DNA of 18,871 nucleotides from CAZJLP01 sp964546955 (GTDB taxonomy: Bacteria; Verrucomicrobiota; Verrucomicrobiia; Opitutales; Opitutaceae). Under the pieces are notes generated by a model that was not told the DNA's origin, did not search any database, and saw only the letters and a list, made by a program, of their open reading frames with translations. Positions 7,411-14,720 of the stretch are shown here, piece by piece (the stretch's first letter is position 1; the number at the start of each line of letters is the position of its first letter). A program made the position numbers and the translations under genes. The stretch lies in contig CAZJLP010000078.1 of the NCBI GenBank assembly GCA_964546955.1, positions 1 through 18,871 of the forward strand, in the 5' to 3' direction.

Positions 7411-7527
7411 GTAGCGAGCAGCGAGCATGCTCTCGCCCTTCGGCCCGAGCTTGCAACGACCCTGAGCATTACTTGCTCTATTGCCCCACCGTTTTCTACT
7501 CGCTACTCGCTATCCGCTACTCGCTAC
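7411..7527. repeat. Paired inverted short-repeat element E3 (GTAGCGA family)
   Basis: The left arm (7411-7426, units GTAGCGA/GCAGCGA) is complementary to the right arm 7497-7527 (CTACTCG/CTATCCG units): 12 of 13 positions in the best outer register, with alternative registers. A perfect 10-bp palindrome, GAGCATGCTC, sits at 7423-7432. The left arm starts 8 nt after the stop of the cysJ-like gene and the right arm ends 7 nt before the fabG start, so the element occupies the whole gap and the ribosome-binding region of fabG. It is the same sequence family as E7 (16772-16838). Confidence 0.7.
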
Positions 7528-7534
7528 TTCCCCT

Positions 7535-8275
7535 ATGACCTTCACTCAACGCATCGCTCTCGTGACCGGCGCCGGACGGGGCATCGGCAAGGCAATCGCC
7601 GAGATATTGGCTAAAAATGGCGTCACCGTCATTTGCGTATCCAAATCCGCCGACAGCTGCGGGGCCGTGGCGTCCGCGATCACTGCGGCCGGCGGCAAAG
7701 CCAAGGCCGTGGCGGTCGATGTGGCCGACGGGGCGGCGGTGGCCAAGGCGGCGGAGGACTTGCTCAAGGAATACGGCAAGATCGATATCTTGGTGAATAA
7801 CGCGGGCATTACGCGCGACGGTCTGATTGCGCGGATGTCGGAAGACGACTGGAATTCTGTTCTGCAGACGAACCTCACCAGCGCGTTCCATTGGACCAAG
7901 GCAATTGGCTGGCCAATGTGCCGCGCGCGGTATGGCCGCATCGTCAACATCGCTTCGGTCGTCGGTTTGGTCGGTAATGCCGGTCAGGCCAACTACGCCG
8001 CGGCAAAGGGGGGCATGATTGCTTTTACAAAGTCCATTGCCAAGGAGTTCGCCCGGCGGAATGTTACCGCAAACGTCGTCGCGCCGGGTTTCATCAAGAC
8101 CGACATGACCTCGGTCTTGAGCGAGGACGTGCAAAAGGCGGCCCAGAGCTTCATTCCGATGCAACGATTCGGGGAGGCTGCCGATATCGCCAACATGACC
8201 GCCTTTCTCTGTAGCGAGGAGGCAAACTACGTGACCGGCCAAGTTTTTACCGTTGACGGCGGCATGGCGATGTGA
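7535..8275 (+). CDS. fabG: 3-oxoacyl-[acyl-carrier-protein] reductase
   Basis: FabG reduces 3-oxoacyl-ACP to 3-hydroxyacyl-ACP with NADPH in each cycle of type II fatty-acid elongation. The 246-aa short-chain dehydrogenase has the cofactor motif TGAGRGIG (11-18), NNAG (88-91), catalytic N113, S141, Y154 and K158 ('NYAAAKGG'), 'VAPGFIKTDMT' and a C-terminal 'YVTGQVFTVDGGMAM', as in canonical FabG. The start is ATG 7535; an open frame continues upstream to 7481, but its 18 codons only translate the GTAGCGA-type repeat (E3) and are not family sequence. The gene is followed after 30 bp by acpP, a classical fab arrangement. With the repeat arm ending 7 nt before the start codon, translation probably begins without a standard Shine-Dalgarno contact. 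Confidence 0.96.
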   Translation: MTFTQRIALVTGAGRGIGKAIAEILAKNGVTVICVSKSADSCGAVASAITAAGGKAKAVAVDVADGAAVAKAAEDLLKEYGKIDILVNNAGITRDGLIARMSEDDWNSVLQTNLTSAFHWTKAIGWPMCRARYGRIVNIASVVGLVGNAGQANYAAAKGGMIAFTKSIAKEFARRNVTANVVAPGFIKTDMTSVLSEDVQKAAQSFIPMQRFGEAADIANMTAFLCSEEANYVTGQVFTVDGGMAM

Positions 8276-8305
8276 CCCGCTCGGAGCTCAGAATTTCACC
8301 CAATC

Positions 8306-8569
8306 ATGGCTGACCAAAAAACCATCGAACAACGCGTCAAAGAGATCATTGTGAATCAGCTCAACGTCAACGAAGAGCAGATTACTCCGCAGGCCTCTTT
8401 TCTGGACGATCTTGGCGCTGATTCTCTCGATACGGTCGAGTTGATCATGGCGTTCGAAGAGGAGTTCAAAGACGAAATCAAGGGAGAGATCCCTGAGTCC
8501 GATGCAGAAAAGCTGCAGACAGTCGGCCAGGTAATCGATTACATCAAAGCCAAAGCCGTAGCGAAGTAA
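8306..8569 (+). CDS. acpP: Acyl carrier protein
   Basis: This small acidic protein (87 aa) carries growing acyl chains on a phosphopantetheine arm during fatty-acid synthesis. The attachment site is S40 in 'DLGADSLDTVELIMAFEEEF', the invariant DSL motif, with the four-helix pattern and acidic helix II expected for AcpP. Length is slightly above the usual 77-80 aa because of an extended C-terminus ('YIKAKAVAK'). It lies 30 bp after fabG and is followed 25 bp later by a strong intrinsic terminator (8594-8628), so fabG-acpP transcripts can end here while fabF needs read-through or its own promoter. Confidence 0.98.
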   Translation: MADQKTIEQRVKEIIVNQLNVNEEQITPQASFLDDLGADSLDTVELIMAFEEEFKDEIKGEIPESDAEKLQTVGQVIDYIKAKAVAK

Positions 8570-8593
8570 GCGGAAGTTTTTGCCGATTTTCTT

Positions 8594-8628
8594 GGCGTCC
8601 CGTCACAAGCGGGGCGCCTTTTTGTTTT
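8594..8628 (+). terminator. Rho-independent terminator after acpP
   Basis: GGCGTCCCG (8594-8602) pairs with CGGGGCGCC (8610-8618) over 9 positions, one of them a G-U pair, around a 7-nt loop, and is followed directly by TTTTTGTTTT. This is the only textbook intrinsic terminator I find in the window, and it is placed right after acpP. Confidence 0.9.
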
Positions 8629-8838
8629 GGCTACCGCGTCGGATCAACGAGGGGGCCGAAGCGAGAGGGGCCCGCGACTTCGCGCGGCTGCTAACCTGCC
8701 TGGACGGCAGGTTCCACCTCCTCACTTTACGGGCGGGTTTCGAGGGATTTCTTCGCCTTCCCGCAACCAGGCGGACCCGAAAAGACCGAATTCTGCGCTT
8801 CGCTCCGGCCGCGAAACGTGTCTAGCGTTTTGGTTTCC
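8629..8838 (+). promoter_or_regulatory. fabF leader with perfect hairpin
   Basis: This 210-bp stretch between the acpP terminator and the fabF start contains no gene I can support. It holds a perfect 8-bp hairpin, AACCTGCC (8693-8700) with GGCAGGTT (8706-8713) around a 5-nt loop, with no T-run after it, and GC-rich flanks. It should contain a fabF promoter. I could not pick convincing -35/-10 boxes, and the hairpin could be a leader regulatory structure or a second terminator. Confidence 0.4.
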
Positions 8839-10092
<1,254 letters not shown>

Positions 10093-10115
10093 GCGGAAAA
10101 GTGCTCCGTTCTTAT

Positions 10116-10137
10116 CGCTCATTGCTCATTTGTCATT
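10116..10137. repeat. Single-arm heptad repeat E4 (GCTCATT family)
   Basis: Three 7-nt units in a row, GCTCATT, GCTCATT and TGTCATT, begin 25 nt after the fabF stop. I find no inverted partner nearby, so this could be a degenerate or half element of the class seen elsewhere in the window. The short length means chance cannot be excluded. Confidence 0.45.
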
Positions 10138-10180
10138 GCGGACCTTCGGCATGCCTTGGCTGCGTTTCGACGCCGGTCGC

Positions 10181-10199
10181 GGCGGCGCGACGCGCCGCC
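10181..10199. terminator. Perfect GC-rich hairpin downstream of fabF
   Basis: GGCGGCGCG (10181-10189) and CGCGCCGCC (10191-10199) form a 9-bp perfect stem with a 1-nt centre. A shorter GGGG/CCCC pair follows at 10203-10215. No T-run is present. It sits about 90 nt after fabF and about 90 nt before the histidine kinase gene and may end the fabF transcript. The rest of the gap (10093-10287) shows nothing else I can name. Confidence 0.45.
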
Positions 10200-10287
10200 C
10201 ATGGGGCTTTACCCCTAGTCTCTGGAAATGGCTGGCTGAACGCGGCTAAACGCGTAACTTTCGTGCTCGTAGGATGAAGATTAAGGC

Positions 10288-10938
10288 ATGAGCACGTCGC
10301 CTCCTTTCACGCCGCAGATGGACGCCGGAGCGTGGGAGGCGCTGTTGCGCGAGGAGCGTCATCGGGCCAAGAACACGCTGCAGGTCATTTCCAGCCTGTT
10401 GTCGCTGCAGGCGCGCGAATGTGACGCGGGAGTGCTTCGCGACGAACTTGAAGCGGCGCAGGACCGGGTGCGAGTCATCGCGCTGCTTTACGAGCGATTG
10501 TCCCGAACCGGAGCGGGAGGCCGGGTGGATTTCGCCGAGGCGCTGCGCGAAATTGTGTCCCTCACCGTGCGGGCCAAATCGTCGCCCGTCATCACCAGCC
10601 ATGTATTGGCCGAACCGTTACTTTTGTCCATGGAGGGAGCCATTCCGCTCGGTCTGGTGGCCTACGAATTGCTCGCCGATGCCGCGCGGCATGCTTTCGC
10701 GGGCCGAGCGGCCGGACGCCTCGAGGTCACCCTGAGGCCGGTGTCTCCACCCGCCGAGTACACGCTGGTGGTGGCCGATGACGGGGTGAACCGCGCGCCG
10801 CTCGCGCTCAACACCGGCGATGGGCTTCGCGGAAAGATTGTCGACGTTTTGATCCGGCAATTGAGAGCGCGCTTGACCCTTGAAAGTGTGTCCGGCACCC
10901 GTTTGGCCGTTCGTTTTTCCATGCCTTCCACTTCATGA
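10288..10938 (+). CDS. Small cytoplasmic histidine kinase, HisKA_2 type, with degenerate ATP-binding boxes
   Basis: The 216-aa protein opens with an H-box of the HisKA_2 kind, 'EERHRAKNTLQVISSLLSLQ' (phospho-acceptor H25), followed by a second helix and an HATPase-like C-terminal half. It lacks any sensor, PAS or membrane segment. The N-box reads 'YELLADAARHAF', where the usual Asn that coordinates magnesium is Asp (D131). The G1 box reads 'VADDGVNRAPLAL', with the second Gly replaced by Asn, and the G2 region 'GDGLRGKIVDVLI' is irregular. It may be a weak kinase, a phosphatase or a phosphotransfer partner. The start could also be the ATG at 10318 (residue 11). Its stop overlaps the start of the response-regulator gene (ATGA at 10935-10938), so the two are translationally coupled and probably form a cognate pair. 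Confidence 0.85.
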   Translation: MSTSPPFTPQMDAGAWEALLREERHRAKNTLQVISSLLSLQARECDAGVLRDELEAAQDRVRVIALLYERLSRTGAGGRVDFAEALREIVSLTVRAKSSPVITSHVLAEPLLLSMEGAIPLGLVAYELLADAARHAFAGRAAGRLEVTLRPVSPPAEYTLVVADDGVNRAPLALNTGDGLRGKIVDVLIRQLRARLTLESVSGTRLAVRFSMPSTS

Positions 10939-11645
10939 GCTCCCCCCCTCCCCGACGATTGATGGTGGTGGAGGATGATGCCATCACCGCCGAAGACATC
11001 GCGTACCACATTCGAAAACTCGGCTACGATGTCGTTGCGGTCGTCGACAACGGTGAGGAAGCGGTCAGGCAGGCGTTCGCTCTTCAGCCCGATCTCGTGC
11101 TCATGGACGTCAAGCTGAGCGGGGGGATGGACGGCACGGAGGCTGCGCAGCAAATACGAGCGACCAGCGGAAAACCGGTCATTTTCCTCACTGGGCATTC
11201 CGACCCCACCGTCCTCAAGCGCGCCAAGGAAAGCGAACCCTACGGATTTATTTTAAAGCCGTTCACGGAGCGCGAACTCCTCGTGCAGATCGAAATGGCG
11301 CTGTACCGTTATCAAATGGAAACAGAACGGGCGCGGTTGCATCGGGAGTTGGAGATCGCGCACGACAACCTGCGCACGCTGCGGGGCTTGCTGCCCATTT
11401 GCGCCGGTTGCAAAAAAATCCGTGAGGACGACGGATATTGGAGTCAGTTGGAGGACTACTTCGCGGAGCATGCAAACGTGGAGTTCACCCACGGATTTTG
11501 TCCGGATTGCGAACTGCGGCTCTACGGCACGAAGTCGCGGTCGCCCTTCGCGCGAGCCATCATCAGTCAAAAACCGCCGCCGGAGAGCGGTTCGGAGTCG
11601 CGAGCGAACTCGGCCCCAGGGCCCGTCACCGACAGGCAGGAATGA
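10935..11645 (+). CDS. Response regulator with C-terminal double-CxxC domain
   Basis: Residues about 7-125 form a receiver domain: E13-D14-D15 acidic pocket, phospho-acceptor D58 in 'LMDVKLSGGMDG', 'FLTGHSD' and 'YGFILKPF' with the conserved Lys. A helical, probably coiled-coil linker (about 127-150, 'YQMETERARLHRELEIAHDN') leads to a compact module with C156-x2-C159 ('ICAGCKKIREDDGYW') and C189-x2-C192 ('GFCPDCELRLYG'). I know this module as a recurrent tail on response regulators and PAS kinases ('LLPICAxCKKIR...GYW...CPDC'), with no established function. The four cysteines suggest zinc binding or redox sensing. There is no DNA-binding domain. The last 30 residues are low-complexity. Coupled to the kinase gene by a 4-nt overlap. 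Confidence 0.9.
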   Translation: MSSPPPRRLMVVEDDAITAEDIAYHIRKLGYDVVAVVDNGEEAVRQAFALQPDLVLMDVKLSGGMDGTEAAQQIRATSGKPVIFLTGHSDPTVLKRAKESEPYGFILKPFTERELLVQIEMALYRYQMETERARLHRELEIAHDNLRTLRGLLPICAGCKKIREDDGYWSQLEDYFAEHANVEFTHGFCPDCELRLYGTKSRSPFARAIISQKPPPESGSESRANSAPGPVTDRQE

Positions 11646-11660
11646 AAGGGCCGAGCCTTG

Positions 11661-11678
11661 GGCCTACAGCGGTAGGCC
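11661..11678 (+). terminator. Hairpin downstream of the response-regulator gene
   Basis: GGCCTAC (11661-11667) pairs perfectly with GTAGGCC (11672-11678) around a 4-nt AGCG loop, 16 nt after the response-regulator stop. The following bases are GGGTTATT, not a clean T-run, so termination is possible but not certain. The remaining 119 bp before pilT should contain the pilT promoter; I could not identify it. Confidence 0.5.
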
Positions 11679-11797
11679 GGGTTATTGCCCATCGATTTGC
11701 AATGCGGGTAAATCCGGCGTAAAACCCTAATCTTCCGCGACTCGCTCATCGCCAAGCTCGGGGGAACCCTTTTTTATCCAACAAAAGGCCCTTCCCT

Positions 11798-12880
11798 ATG
11801 AGCTATGAGATGAACGACTTGCTGGAGTTGGTGGTCGACCAGAATGCGTCCGACCTGCATTGCCAGGTCGGCCAAGCGCCCACCCTCCGCATCAGCGGCA
11901 TGATGGTGCCGATTGAAGGGCCGGAACTGACGCCGCTCGACACCGAAAAATTGATGCTGTCGATCACGCCCGACAACCATCAGCAGAACGTGAAGCTCAA
12001 CGGAGGCACTGATTTCGGTTTCGCCTTCCTCGACAAAGCGCGATTCCGCGTGAGCATCCTGAAATCCAAAGGAAACTACGGTTTGGTGCTTCGCCAGATT
12101 CCCAACCGCATGTTCGGTCTCCGCGACATCGGCATGCCGGACAAGGTGAAGGAGCTGCTCTATCGTCCGCGTGGATTGATTCTCGTGACCGGTCCGACTG
12201 GTTCCGGAAAATCGACGACGCTTGCGTCGATGATCAATTACATCAACGAAAACCGCGACGGGCATATCATCACGATCGAGGATCCGATCGAGTACTATCA
12301 CCCGCACAAGAAGTGCATCGTCACGCAGCGCGAAATCGGCGTAGACGTGCCCAATTTTTCAGAGGCCATCCGACGCGCCTTGCGCCAAGACCCCGATATC
12401 ATCCTCGTCGGTGAAATGCGCGACCTCGAGACGATCGAGGCGGCCATCAGCGCGGCGGAAACCGGACACTTGGTGTTCGCCACGTTGCACACGAACGGCG
12501 CGGCCAAGACGATCGATCGCATCGTCGATGCTTTCCCGGCCACCATGAAGGAAATGATCCGCACGCAGCTCGCATCGTCCGTGCAGGCCGTCATTTCCCA
12601 ATCGCTCTGCAAAAAGATCGGCGGCGGCCGTGTCGCCGCGTTGGAAATCATGATTTCCACGACCTCGATCCAATCGCTCATTCGCGAAAACAAGACCTAC
12701 CGGATCAACTCGGACATCCAAACCGGTGCGAACATCGGCATGATCACGATGGATGCCCACATCATGAGCTTGTACAATCGCGAGCTCATCACCGCGGACG
12801 AGGCTCTGGACAAGGCCCAGGATGTCGCCGTCATGCGCGAGAAACTCACCGCCGCCGGCGCGAAGCTCAGGCCGCTCTGA
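11798..12880 (+). CDS. pilT: Type IV pilus retraction ATPase PilT
   Basis: PilT is a hexameric cytoplasmic ATPase that depolymerises type IV pili and drives twitching motility. The 360-aa protein has the N-terminal PAS-like domain (about 1-110), Walker A 'GPTGSGKST' (132-140), the Asp box 'ITIEDPIEYYH', Walker B region 'RALRQDPDIILVGEMRD', and the His box 'GHLVFATLHTNGA', followed by 'AFPATMKEMIRTQLASSVQAVISQ', which is characteristic of PilT rather than the extension ATPase PilB. No pilB, pilC or pilin genes are adjacent. The start (MSYEMNDLLE) is family-typical. No clear Shine-Dalgarno sequence is present. The gene converges with yhaM across repeat element E5. Confidence 0.94.
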   Translation: MSYEMNDLLELVVDQNASDLHCQVGQAPTLRISGMMVPIEGPELTPLDTEKLMLSITPDNHQQNVKLNGGTDFGFAFLDKARFRVSILKSKGNYGLVLRQIPNRMFGLRDIGMPDKVKELLYRPRGLILVTGPTGSGKSTTLASMINYINENRDGHIITIEDPIEYYHPHKKCIVTQREIGVDVPNFSEAIRRALRQDPDIILVGEMRDLETIEAAISAAETGHLVFATLHTNGAAKTIDRIVDAFPATMKEMIRTQLASSVQAVISQSLCKKIGGGRVAALEIMISTTSIQSLIRENKTYRINSDIQTGANIGMITMDAHIMSLYNRELITADEALDKAQDVAVMREKLTAAGAKLRPL

Positions 12881-12893
12881 CGCCTCCGCCGCC

Positions 12894-13029
12894 GAGAAGA
12901 TTGAAGATAGAGGGTAGAAAATACCTACAAATTCGAAGCCGCGAAACCAAGTGGGCCGGCGGATGTGCCCGCCTGCGGTGTTCGGATCGTTCTGTGCTAT
13001 CCTTCTATCCTTGGCTTCATTCTATCGTC
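12894..13029. repeat. Paired inverted short-repeat element E5 (GATAGAAG family) between pilT and yhaM
   Basis: The left arm (12894-12922, GAAGATTGAAGATAGAGGG-like) starts 13 nt after the pilT stop. The right arm (12997-13029) contains CTATCCTT-CTATCC units and is complementary at roughly 16 of 21 positions with one gap, so this pair is weaker than E6 or E7. It occupies the gap between two convergent genes, as E1 does. Confidence 0.5.
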
Positions 13030-13044
13030 CGCTCGATTCCGCCC

Positions 13045-13060
13045 AGCCGCGTGCGCGGCT
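13045..13060. terminator. Palindromic hairpin at the yhaM stop codon
   Basis: AGCCGCG (13045-13051) and CGCGGCT (13054-13060) form a 7-bp perfect stem with a 2-nt centre. It overlaps the stop codon of yhaM (TAG at 13061-13059 on the minus strand) and lies just outside element E5, so the 3' ends of both pilT and yhaM meet here. Confidence 0.5.
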
Positions 13061-14042
13061 AGGCTCCGATCTTCCGTACGAGCACCGGCGAGTTCAAGCC
13101 GGGCAGTCGCTCGGAGAATTCATCGGTAGCGGCAGCTTGGCGCAGCGCCCGTTGCACCATGCCCATTTTGGCGTCGAGATTGTCGACCATTGAAACAAAT
13201 ACGGCTTCCGGCGTGGCGGCATAGGCGGCGGCGCCCCATTCGGGTTCGCCCTGATGGCTCAGTACGATGTGCTCCAGCCGCTCCAACCGATCCGGGTCGA
13301 GCCGGGTTTTCAGGCCGGCTTTGCGCACGAGTTGATAGCCCAGCACCACGTGTCCTTGCAGAAGTCCGCGGCGGCTGCGGCGAGTCGCCAGCGCTCCTTC
13401 GTACTCGATGGTCTTTCCCGTATCATGGAGAAGAATACCGGCCATCGCGAGATCGGGGTCCACTTCGGGGTAGACCGGGAAAAGCGCGCGCGCGGCCCGG
13501 GCCATGTGAGTGGTATGTTCGAGCAAACCGTGGCGGTAGGCATGGTGCATCGAGATCGCGGCGGGGGACTGCTGAAACGATTCGCCGATTTCCTCGAACA
13601 CCGCGCGCACGGTCGCCTGCAGTTCCGGGTGCTGAATGCCGGCGATGTAGCCGTTGAATTCCTGCCAGAGGGCATCGTGGTTCTCCGGTGCGACTTCGAC
13701 CAAATTTTCCATGGTGCCGGGAGCGGCCAGCTCCGCTTCCGTCAGCACGCAGACCTTGGTGATTTTGGGCGATAACCGGCCCTGGTAGTAGTCGAGTTTG
13801 CCTTCGACTCGAACGGCGGCGCCTTCCGAAAGGCTTTTCAGGCATTCGAAGCCCGGATTGTCGCCGAAAACCGTGCAGCCAAACGAACCGGTGCGATCGC
13901 CGAATTCGAGGGAAAAGAAAGCATTCCCGTTGGAGGCGGTCTTGGGCGTCAACTTGCGCAGTAAAAGAACGCTCGTGAAACCCTTGCCGGTTGCATTTTC
14001 CAGGGCCTTCAGATCCCGAACGGATGTGAGCACATCAGGCAT
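13059..14042 (-). CDS. yhaM: YhaM-type 3'-5' exoribonuclease (OB-HD protein)
   Basis: The 327-aa protein has an N-terminal OB fold (about 20-105, 'NAFFSLEFGDRTGSFGCTVF' and 'VRVEGKLDYYQGRL') and a C-terminal HD domain with metal ligands visible at H171/H176 ('HGLLEHTTHM'), H206-D207 ('LLHDTGK'), H231 ('GHVVLGY') and H263 ('LSHQGEPEWG'). This OB-HD architecture and length (about 314-330 aa) match YhaM/CBF1, a metal-dependent 3'-5' exonuclease of RNA (and DNA in vitro) known from Firmicutes; nuclease activity here is inferred from the family. Its start lies within the 3' end of the isochorismatase-like gene (8-nt overlap, ATGCCTGA), so it is likely translated from that transcript. Confidence 0.85.
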   Translation of the reverse strand: MPDVLTSVRDLKALENATGKGFTSVLLLRKLTPKTASNGNAFFSLEFGDRTGSFGCTVFGDNPGFECLKSLSEGAAVRVEGKLDYYQGRLSPKITKVCVLTEAELAAPGTMENLVEVAPENHDALWQEFNGYIAGIQHPELQATVRAVFEEIGESFQQSPAAISMHHAYRHGLLEHTTHMARAARALFPVYPEVDPDLAMAGILLHDTGKTIEYEGALATRRSRRGLLQGHVVLGYQLVRKAGLKTRLDPDRLERLEHIVLSHQGEPEWGAAAYAATPEAVFVSMVDNLDAKMGMVQRALRQAAATDEFSERLPGLNSPVLVRKIGA

Positions 14043-14595
14043 ATTTTTTGACGAGCTGCGTGAAGCCTTTGAAAAACGGATGCTGGGTGTCCTGGAGGAG
14101 CGCGTAAAAGACCGTCTCCGACGGGAGGACGTAGATATTCATGCGCGCGAGCGCATTCAGGCAGACCTCGCCGTCTTCGGGTCGCCGGGCGCCCACCGCA
14201 TCGGTCAGGATCGTGACCTGCAGGTTGATATCGAGCGCATCGAGGGCGGTTTGGTACACGCAAATGGAGCTTTCCAGTCCGCAGATGATCAGGTGCTCCA
14301 CATCCAGCGAGCGGATCGCGTCGCGAATGCCGTCGTCGGCCAAGGCCGAGAAGGAGTTTTTCGTGAAGAGAACCGGCTTCGGCGCGAGGGCCAGGAGTTC
14401 GGGGGCCGTTCCACCGAGTTTCTGCGGGGACTGTTCGGTGAACACGATCCGCAAGCCCAGACCTTTTGCTGCTTCGACCGCGAAGCAACACCGTTTCAGC
14501 AGCCGGTCGCCCTCTGCGATCGCCTTCAGAAAAATTGGCTGCACGTCCACGCAAAGCAAAAGCGCACCGGCGAAGGGAGAAAACGTGTCGGCCAT
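14035..14595 (-). CDS. Isochorismatase-family cysteine hydrolase
   Basis: The 186-aa protein has the three catalytic positions of the family: D17 ('LLLCVDVQPIFL'), K79 ('PVLFTKNSFSAL') and C112 in 'IICGLESSICVYQTALDAL'. Members hydrolyse amide or ether bonds in compounds such as isochorismate, nicotinamide or N-carbamoyl amides; nothing visible points to one of these. The true start is the ATG at 14595 (MADTF). The open frame continues upstream to 14667, but those 24 codons mostly translate the GGCTGAA-type repeat ('FQPSAFQPSAF') and are not family sequence. The 3' end overlaps yhaM by 8 nt. The upstream neighbour is the PPP phosphatase, across repeat element E6. Confidence 0.85.
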   Translation of the reverse strand: MADTFSPFAGALLLCVDVQPIFLKAIAEGDRLLKRCCFAVEAAKGLGLRIVFTEQSPQKLGGTAPELLALAPKPVLFTKNSFSALADDGIRDAIRSLDVEHLIICGLESSICVYQTALDALDINLQVTILTDAVGARRPEDGEVCLNALARMNIYVLPSETVFYALLQDTQHPFFKGFTQLVKKYA

Positions 14596-14605
14596 GGGGA
14601 AAGGG

Positions 14606-14720
14606 AAGGCTGAAGGCTGAAAGGCTGAAGGCTGAAAAGCAACCCGCTGAATGGCCGGTTTTCCCAAAACGGATGTCCGACTGTTGTGCCCCAGCCTTCA
14701 GCCTTCAGCTTTCAGCCTTT
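14606..14720. repeat. Paired inverted heptad element E6 (GGCTGAA family)
   Basis: This is the clearest element of the class. The left arm (14606-14640) consists of repeated GGCTGAA units and the right arm (14692-14720) of their complements. Allowing one bulged base they pair at 27 of 28 positions around a loop of about 55 nt. On the minus strand the first arm starts directly at the stop codon of the PPP phosphatase gene (TGA 14723-14721, within CTGAAAAGGCTGAAAG) and the second ends 10 nt before the isochorismatase start. It fills the whole gap. Confidence 0.85.

Noticed and set aside
7481..7534. Upstream extension of fabG
   Set aside because: The 18 extra codons translate the GTAGCGA-type repeat and are absent from the FabG family.
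8580..8825. Small plus-strand open frame in the acpP-fabF gap
   Set aside because: It covers the acpP terminator and leader hairpin, has Arg-rich composition and no family features.
10288..10938. Calling the small histidine kinase a pseudogene
   Set aside because: The frame is intact, the H-box is conserved and it is coupled to an intact response-regulator gene; altered boxes alone do not show loss of function.
14596..14667. Upstream extension of the isochorismatase-like gene
   Set aside because: It translates the GGCTGAA repeat (F-Q-P-S-A units) and the family N-terminus begins at 14595.
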